From positions 124,001-188,000 of the forward strand of contig CAVTIR010000005.1 of NCBI GenBank assembly GCA_963734665.1: a stretch of DNA of 64,000 nt, given 5' to 3'. The stretch's first letter is position 1. Each line of letters begins with the position of its first letter. This DNA is from Trebonia sp963734665 (GTDB lineage: Bacteria; Actinomycetota; Actinomycetes; Streptosporangiales; Streptosporangiaceae). Below the pieces are notes generated by a model. That model saw only the letters and a list, made by a program, of their open reading frames with translations. It did not search any database and was not told the DNA's origin. The position numbers and the translations under genes were made by a program. This document shows positions 35,981 to 44,450 of this stretch, piece after piece.

Positions 35981-37407
35981 GGTGGTATGACGACGACGAC
36001 CAGGCAGCGCAGCTGGCGAAGCTGACGACACGGGAAGCCCGCAAGGCGCCCGGTGCCCCGGCTCGGTGGTCACGGTTCCTGGCCGCACGTGCGCGCTGGA
36101 TCCTAGCGGTGACGCTCGTGGCGGTCGCCGCGGCGGCCGCGCTGACGCTAGCACAGGCGCCCGTGTACCGGTCAACGGCAGTGGTGGTGGTCGAACCCGC
36201 GGCCACGGCGGCCGACAACAGCGTCGGGCCCAACATGGCCACCGAAGAGGCCGTCGTAACCTCCTATGCTGTTCTGTCGAAGGCCGCGCGCGTTCTGGAC
36301 GTGACCGTCCCTTCCCTTCAGCAGGGAGTGTCGGTGAGTGCGCCCGGGACCACTTCGCTACTGCACATCACGTTTTCCGGTCCGCACCCGGGCGGCGCGC
36401 AGGAGCGAGCGCAGGCGATAGCGAAGGCTTACGTCTCCTACCGGACCCCAACGACCGCGGCGCGCAGCACAACAACGGCGCCGACTGCCTCGCTCGTCAC
36501 GCCCGCCACGCTGCCTCTCCCGTCCAGTCCGGACTATGCGATCAACCTTGGCGCGGCACTGATCGTGGGACTTGCCCTGGGCATCGGCAGCGCAGCGCTC
36601 CGCGATTACCTCGATGACCGCGTGCGCGGCCCGCTGGACGTCGAGGCGCAGACCGACGCGCCCGTCCTCGCGGTGATCCCCGCCTTCCGGCTCGGGCGAC
36701 GGGGTCGCAGCGGCCGTCTGGTCATGGTGACGCGCCCGGACTCGGTCGCGGCGGAGGCCTACCGCGGCTTGCGGACGCGGGTGGTACAGGCGGCGGCCGC
36801 ACGGGACGCCAAGACGCTGCTCGTGACCAGCCCCGCCTGGGAGGACAGGAGCACGGTCGCGGCCAACCTGTCAGCCGCACTCGCGCAGCGCGGCAGCGCT
36901 GTGGTGCTGGAGTGCGGCGCCAGGCGCTGGAGCAATCTGCGTGAGCTGCTCGCCCCGGACAACAGCGGTTCCGGTCCAGACGCGGCGCCGGCGGGACTCG
37001 CGAGCCTGCCCCAGGCGCTCCAGCCGACCGCGGTCCCCGGCCTCCGGCTACTTCCGCCGGGCGTGATCTCGGTTGACCCGGACGGGCAGCCGCAGGACCC
37101 GGGGTGGCGCGCCGCGCAAAGCGCGCTCAAGGATGACGCTGACTTCGTGGTCATCGAGGCGCCCCCCATGCTGGCGGCGCCGGAGTTCAGCCCTTACACG
37201 GAGGTCGCCGACATGATCATCATCGTGGCCAACGCGCGCCGGTCGACCCGGACGCAGCTGCGCCTCGCGATGCTCGAAGTGGAGCACGTGCGCGACAAGC
37301 TCGCCGGGTCCGTGCTGGACAACGTGGGCCGGGCCCGGCACCTGCGGCCGCGCACCACAGGGGACGTGACCGGCGGATCCGGCCGCGCAGAGCGGCTGAT
37401 CACTTGA
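35887..37407 (+). CDS. Wzz/BY-kinase-like protein with degenerate Walker A
   Basis: 506 aa. A membrane helix near residues 70-92, an outer loop, a second helix near 217-240 and a cytosolic kinase-like domain (AEAYRGLRTRVVQAA ... LLVTSPAWEDRSTVAANLSAALAQRGSAVVLECG). The Walker A glycine-lysine is replaced (WEDRST in place of PGEGKST), and there is no tyrosine cluster at the C-terminus, so ATP use is doubtful. It should act as chain-length or export partner for the flippase-polymerase fusion it overlaps. GGAGG lies seven bases before the ATG. Confidence 0.8.
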   Translation: MSTDNTSRTRNGHSARLPQSLSAWRPAQWSLRWYDDDDQAAQLAKLTTREARKAPGAPARWSRFLAARARWILAVTLVAVAAAAALTLAQAPVYRSTAVVVVEPAATAADNSVGPNMATEEAVVTSYAVLSKAARVLDVTVPSLQQGVSVSAPGTTSLLHITFSGPHPGGAQERAQAIAKAYVSYRTPTTAARSTTTAPTASLVTPATLPLPSSPDYAINLGAALIVGLALGIGSAALRDYLDDRVRGPLDVEAQTDAPVLAVIPAFRLGRRGRSGRLVMVTRPDSVAAEAYRGLRTRVVQAAAARDAKTLLVTSPAWEDRSTVAANLSAALAQRGSAVVLECGARRWSNLRELLAPDNSGSGPDAAPAGLASLPQALQPTAVPGLRLLPPGVISVDPDGQPQDPGWRAAQSALKDDADFVVIEAPPMLAAPEFSPYTEVADMIIIVANARRSTRTQLRLAMLEVEHVRDKLAGSVLDNVGRARHLRPRTTGDVTGGSGRAERLIT

Positions 37408-37485
37408 CCTTGAGACCGTAATATCCGCGCGCTGCCAGGCCGACCCGCTGCGCGGCCAGCTGCCGGAGTGAGCGAGGAGCATGCG

Positions 37486-38667
37486 ATGGACCTCTGCGGG
37501 CGCAATCTACTCAAAGAAACCGATCTCACCAGCGATGAATTCATGTACCTGGTGGATATGGCCGGTTGCCTTCGCCAGCAGAAGCGGTCTGGCCTGCGGC
37601 ACAATCGGCTTGCGGGGAAAAACATCGCCCTTGTATTCGAGAAGTCATCTACTCGCACCCGCTCGGCCTTTGAGGTCGCCGCCCATGACGAGGGCGCACA
37701 CATCACCTATCTGGGGCCTGGCGACGCCCATCTCGGCCGTAAGGAATCGGTCAAGGACACGGCGCGGGTCCTTGGCCGCATGTTCGATGGGATCGAGTAC
37801 CGCGGATCCTCCCAGGACGCCGTGGAACTCCTGGGTGCTTATGCGGGGGTGCCGGTATGGAACGGCCTTACCGACGCCTGGCACCCCACGCAGATGCTCG
37901 CTGATGTCCTGACCATGCGCGATCACTGCCGCAAGCCGCTAACCGCGGTGTCCTGCTGTTACCTCGGAGACGGCTCCGCCGCCGGCTCACTGCTCGTGAC
38001 AGCGGCATTGATCGGGCTTGACCTGCGCATCTGCGCTCCGGAAACGCTACCGCCGCCGCAGGAAGTCCAGTCCATGGCGCACGCTCTCGCGGCTAAATCC
38101 GGGGCCAGGCTAACCGTGACCTCCGAGGTCGCCGCCGGCGTGGCCGGTGCCGACTTCCTCTACACCGACATCTGGCTGAGAACGACCGCCCCGCCGAAGG
38201 TATGGGAATACCGGATTGGCCAGCTGCTTCCCTATCAGGTGGATGCGCATGTAATGGAAGCCACCGGGAACCCGAGCGTCAGGTTCATGCATCCGCTGCC
38301 ATCCTTGCACGATACCCAGACCAGTATCAGCCGTGAGGTCTACGAGAGATTCGGCGTGGCAGCCCTCGAAGTGACCGAAGAGGTCTTTGAATCCCCGGCG
38401 TCCGTGGTGTTCGACCAAGCGGAAAACAGGATGCACACCATCAAGGCGCTCATGATCGCGACTCTCGGCTCATGGGAACAGGACGAAAAAGGTTCATTCC
38501 AGGCATTACCGCCTTTTGGTGAGCTGCATTGGGCGCTTCCCCCAGCCTGCCGATTGCCGCTACGCCAGATGAGGGCTGCGCGGGGCACAGTGGCTGTTCT
38601 ATATTCAATTACAGTGGAGCCCTTTACAAAGCCGAAAATGGCCATTCTGATATTCGTGTGTAACTGA
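37486..38667 (+). CDS. Ornithine-transcarbamylase-family protein with altered amino-acid-binding motifs
   Basis: 393 aa. The carbamoyl-phosphate side is intact: SSTRTR (54-59), HPTQ (133-136) and DQAENRMHTIKA near the end. The ornithine side is not: the usual DG-x-NN reads DGSAA (162-166), the SMG loop after the TD-x-W motif reads RTT (232-234), and HCLP reads HPLP (269-272). So it probably carbamoylates another amine or hydroxyl, or is inactive. After the normal end near residue 328 a 65-residue unrelated tail follows. The ATG at 37486 has GAGGAG six bases upstream. Lying inside the glycan locus, sugar carbamoylation is an attractive but unproven role. Confidence 0.8.
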   Translation: MDLCGRNLLKETDLTSDEFMYLVDMAGCLRQQKRSGLRHNRLAGKNIALVFEKSSTRTRSAFEVAAHDEGAHITYLGPGDAHLGRKESVKDTARVLGRMFDGIEYRGSSQDAVELLGAYAGVPVWNGLTDAWHPTQMLADVLTMRDHCRKPLTAVSCCYLGDGSAAGSLLVTAALIGLDLRICAPETLPPPQEVQSMAHALAAKSGARLTVTSEVAAGVAGADFLYTDIWLRTTAPPKVWEYRIGQLLPYQVDAHVMEATGNPSVRFMHPLPSLHDTQTSISREVYERFGVAALEVTEEVFESPASVVFDQAENRMHTIKALMIATLGSWEQDEKGSFQALPPFGELHWALPPACRLPLRQMRAARGTVAVLYSITVEPFTKPKMAILIFVCN

Positions 38668-38676
38668 GGACTGAGC

Positions 38677-39375
38677 ATGACGGGACTTTCTTGGAGCCGT
38701 CGCTTGCCGCGTCGCCTTCATGGATGGTCAACGCAGAAGCTTGGATACGAAGCGGCGAAGCGCACGCTTGACGTCATCGGTTCGCTGGCCGCTATCGTCA
38801 TCCTGGCGCCCCTGCTTGCGGCGCTGTGCCTGCTGGTGCGGTGGACCTCACCCGGCCCCGCGCTCTTCCGTCAGGAGCGCCTAGGACGGGGCGGGCGATC
38901 CTTCACCATGCTGAAGCTACGCACGATGCTCTGCGACGCCAGCGACGAAATCCACCGTGAGTACGTCGCGGGCCTGGCCTCGGGCGGCCAGGTGCCGAGC
39001 ACGGGGCCAGGCGGGCTGTCCAAACTGGAGACAGATCCCCGGGTCACGCCCGCCGGGGCGTGGCTCCGCCGGACGAGCCTTGATGAACTGCCGCAACTGT
39101 TCAACGTTCTCGCCGGCACGATGTCATTGGTGGGCCCTAGGCCCGTGCTGGCGTGGGAGGCAAAGCTATGGCCGCTGACCTATCCCGCTTACCGTCACCG
39201 GTTTGAGGTCAAGCCCGGCATGACCGGGCTGTGGCAGGTCAGCGGGCGCGGGAGACTGGCGGTCGAACAGTGGATCGAACTCGACGCCGAATACGTGCGG
39301 CGCCGTAGCCTCGGCCTGGACCTGCTGATCCTGGTCCGCACCGTGCCGGCCCTGTTCGACGGTGGTGCCGCGTGA
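38677..39375 (+). CDS. Monotopic phosphoglycosyl transferase (undecaprenyl-phosphate sugar phosphotransferase)
   Basis: 232 aa, the short catalytic form of the WbaP/WcaJ family. A single re-entrant hydrophobic segment (TLDVIGSLAAIVILAPLLAALC) is followed by FRQERLGRGGRSFTMLKLRTM, RRTSLDELPQLFNVLAGTMSLVGPRPVL and KPGMTGLWQVSGR, the core signatures. It transfers a sugar 1-phosphate from a UDP-sugar to undecaprenyl phosphate, starting repeat-unit assembly at the inner face of the membrane. It is nine bases after the transcarbamylase-like gene. Confidence 0.9.
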   Translation: MTGLSWSRRLPRRLHGWSTQKLGYEAAKRTLDVIGSLAAIVILAPLLAALCLLVRWTSPGPALFRQERLGRGGRSFTMLKLRTMLCDASDEIHREYVAGLASGGQVPSTGPGGLSKLETDPRVTPAGAWLRRTSLDELPQLFNVLAGTMSLVGPRPVLAWEAKLWPLTYPAYRHRFEVKPGMTGLWQVSGRGRLAVEQWIELDAEYVRRRSLGLDLLILVRTVPALFDGGAA

Positions 39376-39414
39376 CAGCGAGCGCAGAACGATGAAACAA
39401 GGAAAGGCGGCCTC

Positions 39415-40680
39415 GTGAAGCGGTCAGTGATGCCATGGCGCGGTTTGAGACGGCCGCTTTCGTCACGTCCTGACGAGCGGCGCCGGGTGTGCATCGTGCG
39501 CCAGAGTGACATCTACGAGCACGTAGTGCGCGAAGCCGAGGCGCTTTCCGACGCGGGTTTTGATGTCGAGGTAATCCTCATGCGGGGAGACCGGCGTCAG
39601 CGCCACTCAGTCGTCAACGGCGTGACGATAATCGGCCTTCCGGCGAGCCGACGCAGGGGCGGCAGCAAGGCCCGTTACGCCTTCGACTACGGCCGTTTTT
39701 TCATGCTGGCGGCTGCGACACTGACAATACGGCACGTTCGCCGGCCGTATCACGTCATTCAGGCATACTCAATGCCGGACTTCCTCGCATTCGCCGCACT
39801 GATCCCCAAGCTGCTTGGCAGCCGGGTCATCGCTTATATGAACGAGCCGACGCCTGAACTGGCGGAGACCTTGTTCGGGCCGGGCTTGATACCTGGCATC
39901 CTGGCGCGCATTGAGCAGTGGACGCTCCGGTTTGCCGATCATTCAATTACCGTGACCGAGCAGCTGAAGCAGCGATACGTGGAGCGCGGCGCCCGGGGTG
40001 ACCGTATAACCGTCGTGCTGAACGGATCGGATCCGGGAACAATGCTCGCAGGCTGGTCGCCCACTCCTGGAGCCGGGAATCCCGGGTTCACCGCCGTCTG
40101 CCATGGCACGATCGAGGACCGTTACGGGCAGGACACGATCATCGAGGCCGCACGTCTGCTGCGCGGCGAGATACCGGACCTGCGCGTCTTCATCACCGGC
40201 CGCGGGTCGCGCAGTGCCGAGGTGGCGAAGATGATCGCCGACAACGGCCTGGCCGAGATCGTGCGATTCGAAGGATGGGTGAGCCCGGACCGCCTTAACG
40301 ACATACTGCACTCGGCCGATGTCGGCATCGTCGCCCAGAAGTCATCGCCTTACTCGAACCTCGTGCACACCAACAAGATGGTCGACTACTGGATGTTCGG
40401 CCTGCCCGTGATCGCCAGCCGGCTCCGAGCCACCGCGGAGACCTACGGCGATGATGTCATCGAGTACTTCGAGCCAGGTGATGCGGCTGAGCTGGCCGCC
40501 GCCATCCAGCGGCTGCGCTCTGCTCCGCGTCGGCGTGCGGAGCTGGCCAGCAATGGAAAGCTCGCGCTGCAAAGAAACGGGTGGAGTACTCAGCGCGCTG
40601 CCTACCTCGGCGCCTTCGCCGCCGTCCTGGCCGATGGTACGAGGCAAACCGCCGATCAGCCTGCCGTGGCTGAAGGCTGA
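39415..40680 (+). CDS. Glycosyltransferase family 4
   Basis: 421 aa GT-B enzyme. The N-terminal acceptor half starts RVCIVRQSDIYEHVVREAEAL. The C-terminal donor half contains GFTAVCHGTIEDRYGQDTIIEAA, FEGWVSPDRLNDILHSADVGIV and the EX7E-type EYFEPGDAAEL. It adds a sugar to the lipid-linked intermediate. GTG start at 39415 with GGAAAGG upstream. The only complete glycosyltransferase in the window, so further ones must lie elsewhere. Its 3' end overlaps the convergent lysozyme-like gene by 25 bases. Confidence 0.88.
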   Translation: MKRSVMPWRGLRRPLSSRPDERRRVCIVRQSDIYEHVVREAEALSDAGFDVEVILMRGDRRQRHSVVNGVTIIGLPASRRRGGSKARYAFDYGRFFMLAAATLTIRHVRRPYHVIQAYSMPDFLAFAALIPKLLGSRVIAYMNEPTPELAETLFGPGLIPGILARIEQWTLRFADHSITVTEQLKQRYVERGARGDRITVVLNGSDPGTMLAGWSPTPGAGNPGFTAVCHGTIEDRYGQDTIIEAARLLRGEIPDLRVFITGRGSRSAEVAKMIADNGLAEIVRFEGWVSPDRLNDILHSADVGIVAQKSSPYSNLVHTNKMVDYWMFGLPVIASRLRATAETYGDDVIEYFEPGDAAELAAAIQRLRSAPRRRAELASNGKLALQRNGWSTQRAAYLGAFAAVLADGTRQTADQPAVAEG

Positions 40681-41543
40681 AGCTGATTGCGGAAGGATGG
40701 CTGTTCCCAGATCTGGTCGCGGAGATCCTGCATGACCTCGGCAATATAGTAGTCAGCTTCGGGGGTATACCAGCTGCCCGCATACCAGCGGCCTACGCAG
40801 CCCCATACGTCGCCGGCCTTGTACTGCCCCCCGCGGGGCTCATTGTTCAGCCACACCTCATAACCGTCATAGCATGACCGCCAGATGGCGTAGGCGGCAT
40901 CCAGGTTCATCGCCGTTGAAGTGCCGAAGGCGGGCCAGGCTGGCTCCTCGAGTATGTACTTGTTCTGAACGATGCCGAAGCTCTCGGGACACTGCCCGGG
41001 CTTGCCGTCGGCCCCCAGCCCAGCGCCAGGGGCGCAGTTCTTGGCGTCGTATTGCCAATCGCCGAGCTCGTTTTGATCCCACCAGCTCTCCACTGCGGCT
41101 TGGGCGAAAACGATGTCCTGGTCGATACCCCACTTGCAGGCGACCCAGCGAAGGATGTCCTCGGTGGTGCCGGTGAAGTCGCCGTTGACCAGGGGTACGA
41201 GCGTCTTGACCTGCGGGCTGTCACCCGCAGGAAAGAACCCCGGACCCACGGGGGACCCGACGGTGGCATTGAATTGCTTATTCGCTGGCCGGTTCTCAGG
41301 GCTCGGCGATGCTTGCACCAGACGGGCGCACTCTGCCCCGGAGGGCAGTTTGGCGCCAGGCGGGAGAGTACTGAAGTAAACGGGTTTGCTTGCCGCCGCG
41401 TAGCTCGGAGACCGCGGCACCGAGTAGTACACGATCGCGCCGACACCCACCGCGCCGATCAGCAAGATGACCGTCATTCCGAGGCTGCCGATGCGCGCAC
41501 GTGCACCTGCCAGCTTCTTGACGGCACGCGAGAGGGCGGTCAT
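40656..41543 (-). CDS. Membrane-anchored extracytoplasmic lysozyme-like (transglycosylase-fold) protein
   Basis: 295 aa. An N-terminal signal anchor (residues about 17-42) is followed by a Pro/Ser-rich linker and a domain with CKWGIDQDIVFAQAAVESWWDQNELGDW, where the Glu in AAVES is placed like the catalytic acid of soluble lytic transglycosylases, then SFGIVQNKYILEEPAWP and MNLDAAYAIWRSCYDGYEVWLN. Four cysteines could form disulfides. It probably cleaves a glycan, perhaps the product of this locus or peptidoglycan. ATG at 41543 overlaps the stop of a short upstream frame (ATGA). Confidence 0.65.
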   Translation of the reverse strand: MTALSRAVKKLAGARARIGSLGMTVILLIGAVGVGAIVYYSVPRSPSYAAASKPVYFSTLPPGAKLPSGAECARLVQASPSPENRPANKQFNATVGSPVGPGFFPAGDSPQVKTLVPLVNGDFTGTTEDILRWVACKWGIDQDIVFAQAAVESWWDQNELGDWQYDAKNCAPGAGLGADGKPGQCPESFGIVQNKYILEEPAWPAFGTSTAMNLDAAYAIWRSCYDGYEVWLNNEPRGGQYKAGDVWGCVGRWYAGSWYTPEADYYIAEVMQDLRDQIWEQPSFRNQLQPSATAG

Positions 41544-41692
41544 CTGCGTCCCCTGCCGCTGATATCCCGTGTGCCGTCGCCTAGTGCCCAAGGTGGCGGG
41601 CTGGTCCCCGGCGGGCAGAACACGAAGTCGCTGACGTAGCCGGCAAAAGAGATCCGCAGCGGTACTCTGGCGCGGATTTTCGGACTCGTCAT
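41540..41692 (-). pseudogene. GHMP sugar kinase N-terminal fragment (50 codons)
   Basis: From ATG 41692 (AAGGAG 12 bases upstream) the frame begins with RARVPLRISFAG, which matches the start of HddA-type GHMP kinases (compare TPLRIGLLGGGTD at 3.6 kb), then leaves the family at the GGGTD position. It ends by overlapping the lysozyme-like start. It looks like the stump of a second sugar kinase whose start region now drives translation of the downstream gene. Confidence 0.5.
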
Positions 41693-41835
41693 GACTTCTA
41701 GGAACTCCTTTCGTTCCGTGAGACCGTTGTCCTGGGGTCGCGCGTCACGGCTAGAGTGTGACACCATGCCGTTCACAGGAATAACCCCGCTTTGGCGAGG
41801 GCCAGCTACGTTGTCTAGGGCGGCGGCCGGAGTAG

Positions 41836-42978
41836 TCAGTACAAGGAAGGCTCCTTCGCGTCTAGTGAGGTGCTTATCGCGTCGCATACACGAGTGACCA
41901 GGTGATCACTCATGTGCGGAAACATCGGCAGTGAAAGGATCTCCCCGGCGTTTTCCTCAGCTACTGGAAGCGAGGTCCTCGCGAAGTGCTGGTACGGAGC
42001 TTGCCGGTGACACGGGACCGGGTAGTGGATCTGGGTCTCGATGCCCGCCTCCGCGAGTTCCCGCTGCACGCGGGTACGGTCCGGTATCCGGACGACGGCG
42101 AGGTGGTAGGCGCCCAGCGAGCCAGGCTCCTCGGCGACTAGGCGGCAGCCGCTCCCGTCGAGACCCGCCCGGTAGCGAGCCGCGATTGACCGGCGCGCCT
42201 CGGTCCAGGCATCGAGCCAGGGAAGCTTGGCGTTCAGCACCGCCGCCTGCACGCAGTCGAGGCGGCTATTGATGCCGACAAGCTTGTGATCGTGGTGGGA
42301 GCCCCGGCTTCGGCCGTGCTCGCGCAAGCTCGCGATCCGGTCAGCCAACTCGGTGTCTGCGGTCACCACGGCGCCGCCATCGCCGAACGCGCCGAGGTTC
42401 TTTGCCGGGTAGAAGCTGAAGCAGCCTGCCCGTCCCATGGAACCGGCTGCCCTGCCGCGCCATCGCGCGCCATGCGCCTGCGCAGCGTCTTCGATCACGA
42501 CAATGCCCGCCCGGTCCGCACTGCGTGTCAAGGCGCCCATATCCGGGAGCTGGCCGTAAAGATGAACCACTATCACCGCCGCAGTGCGCGGAGTGATGGC
42601 CGCTTCAAGCTGCGCTGAGGTGAGGAGCAGAGTATCGGGGCTTACATCCGCGAACACCGGCGTCGCCCCGGCGAGGACCACCGCTTCGGCAGACGCGACG
42701 AACGTGTTGGCGGGCACGATCACCTCGTCGCCGCTCCCGATGTTCAGCGCCATGAGGGTGAGCAGGAGGGCATCGGTCCCGTTGCCCACGCCGATGGCAT
42801 GCGGCACCCCGCAGTAGGCGGCCCAGTTCCGCTCGAACTTGTCGACTTCTTCGCCTCCCACGAACCTGCTCGAGTCGAGCAGGCTTGCCCATGCCTTCTC
42901 GACAGCGGCGCGGACGTCGCGTGTTATCGCAGCCAGGTCTGTAAACGGGATGCGCTCGCTCAGCATACGGTCCGCCAT
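41836..42978 (-). CDS. DegT/DnrJ/EryC1 sugar aminotransferase
   Basis: 380 aa PLP enzyme. IPFTDLAA, VGNGTDALLLTLMAL, EVIVPANTFVASAEAV, VVIEDAAQAHGA and FSFYPAKNLGAFGDGG (PLP lysine in PAKN) define the family. It transfers an amino group to a 3- or 4-keto nucleotide sugar. The Gfo/Idh/MocA oxidoreductase at 31.3 kb could provide the keto substrate, and the GNAT/FemAB-type protein could acylate the product. ATG at 42978; a later ATG (42966) is possible. The next 278 bases hold no gene and separate it from a divergent gene. Confidence 0.88.
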   Translation of the reverse strand: MADRMLSERIPFTDLAAITRDVRAAVEKAWASLLDSSRFVGGEEVDKFERNWAAYCGVPHAIGVGNGTDALLLTLMALNIGSGDEVIVPANTFVASAEAVVLAGATPVFADVSPDTLLLTSAQLEAAITPRTAAVIVVHLYGQLPDMGALTRSADRAGIVVIEDAAQAHGARWRGRAAGSMGRAGCFSFYPAKNLGAFGDGGAVVTADTELADRIASLREHGRSRGSHHDHKLVGINSRLDCVQAAVLNAKLPWLDAWTEARRSIAARYRAGLDGSGCRLVAEEPGSLGAYHLAVVRIPDRTRVQRELAEAGIETQIHYPVPCHRQAPYQHFARTSLPVAEENAGEILSLPMFPHMSDHLVTRVCDAISTSLDAKEPSLY

Positions 42979-43256
42979 TCGCTAGCCGCCCGCTCCGCTC
43001 CATTGCACAATTGCGACAACCCCCGTCGACCGCTCTTATGTATTCTCAGCTTTCCCACTGAGCATCCAGCGTGTTCTCATGCGTCACACACTCGGCTATA
43101 TGCCAGGCTAGTTCGCGCTGCTAATAAGTGCATCCCCTATCTGCCGTAGTCCGCATAGGCTGCGTTGGGGTTGCCATTGCTGCAGGTCAGAGCGGAGCAT
43201 GTAGGGCGAGATAAAGTAACTTGGGGCGGTGCCATCCTGATTCGAAGTGACTCGGG

Positions 43257-44450
43257 ATGCCGATTAATGAAATGTCGGAAGGAATGACAGAATCGATTTT
43301 TAGCGGGCTTCCCGTAGATACAAAGAATGTGCGGGTCTCGGTGAACGGACGCACGGGTAACAGAGATGACCATGACGTCCGTGCCGAGCCGCTAGTCGGC
43401 GGCAGCGGTGTTCCGGCGGATCCGGCGGCGCTGACCGTCTGGGATTTCACCGCTAGCCAAGCGGATGACTGGGATGACCTTGTCCGCCGATCGTGCAATG
43501 GCACATTCCTGCACACCAGGCGGTTCCTGTCCTATCACCGTGACCGCTTCGCCGACCGATCGCTGCTGCTGTACGACCGGCGAGGCCGGATCGTCGGTGT
43601 GCTGCCGGCGGCAGTCAGTCCTGCGGATCCGGAAACGATCGTCAGCCACCCGGGTCTCACCTACGGCGGGCTTATTCATGATGGCTCGGTTCGCGGTGCG
43701 TCGATGATCGCGGCACTGCGGGAGACCGCCGGGCATTACCATCGGCTCGCCTACCGTCGGCTACGGTACAAGGCCGTCCCGGCCATTTATCACTCGGTAC
43801 CGGCGGATGACGACCGGTACGCTCTGTTCCACCTGGGAGCCCGTTGCGATCGAAGCGATCTGTCCGCGACGATAGACCTCTCCCGCAGAGGGCGGGTCAG
43901 CCAGCGGCGGATCCGGTCGCGCAAGGTCGCGGGGGCAGCCGCCGTGTCAACTAGCGACAACTGGGATGACATCGAAGAGTTCTGGGGCATCCTGGAGGCC
44001 AACCTGGCTCAGCGGCATGGCACGTCGCCAGTGCACTCGGTCGGCGACATCCAACTGCTGCACAGCCTGTTTCCCGACGACATCATCCTGATCACCACTC
44101 GTGTTGGCCAGGTGCTAGCGGGCGGCACGGTGCTGTTCGCCGCCGGCCCCGTGCTCCATATGCAGTACACGGCGACAACGAGCCAGGGCCGGGCCGCCTG
44201 CACGACCGACTTGATGATGGAACGCGGCATCGAACTGGCGCGCGGCGGCGGCTACCGGTACTTCGACTTCGGGATTTCCACGCACAGTGACGGACAGGTC
44301 CTAGATGAGGATCTGTACCAGTTCAAGGTTTCGTTCGGAGCCGGCGGCGTGACCTACGATCACTACGAGATCGATCTTCAGGGTCCGCTATTCTCGGGCG
44401 ACGTGGCTGGTTCTGGAGTGGACGGCCATGAAGTGGGTTTCGCACGGTAA
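43257..44450 (+). CDS. FemAB/GNAT-fold acyltransferase (Acetyltransf_6 type)
   Basis: 397 aa. After a 60-residue variable leader, SCNGTFLHTRRFLSYHRDRFADRSLLLYD and the second half (AGGTVLFAAGPVLHMQYTATTSQGRAACTTDLMMERGIELARGGGYRYFDFGIST) follow the double-GNAT pattern of FemAB-like and polysaccharide-linked acyltransferases. It probably adds an acyl or aminoacyl group to an amino sugar of the glycan. The start is uncertain; ATG 43257 and later ATGs lack a convincing ribosome-binding site. Its end overlaps the glycosylase reading frame by 23 bases. Confidence 0.7.
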   Translation: MPINEMSEGMTESIFSGLPVDTKNVRVSVNGRTGNRDDHDVRAEPLVGGSGVPADPAALTVWDFTASQADDWDDLVRRSCNGTFLHTRRFLSYHRDRFADRSLLLYDRRGRIVGVLPAAVSPADPETIVSHPGLTYGGLIHDGSVRGASMIAALRETAGHYHRLAYRRLRYKAVPAIYHSVPADDDRYALFHLGARCDRSDLSATIDLSRRGRVSQRRIRSRKVAGAAAVSTSDNWDDIEEFWGILEANLAQRHGTSPVHSVGDIQLLHSLFPDDIILITTRVGQVLAGGTVLFAAGPVLHMQYTATTSQGRAACTTDLMMERGIELARGGGYRYFDFGISTHSDGQVLDEDLYQFKVSFGAGGVTYDHYEIDLQGPLFSGDVAGSGVDGHEVGFAR

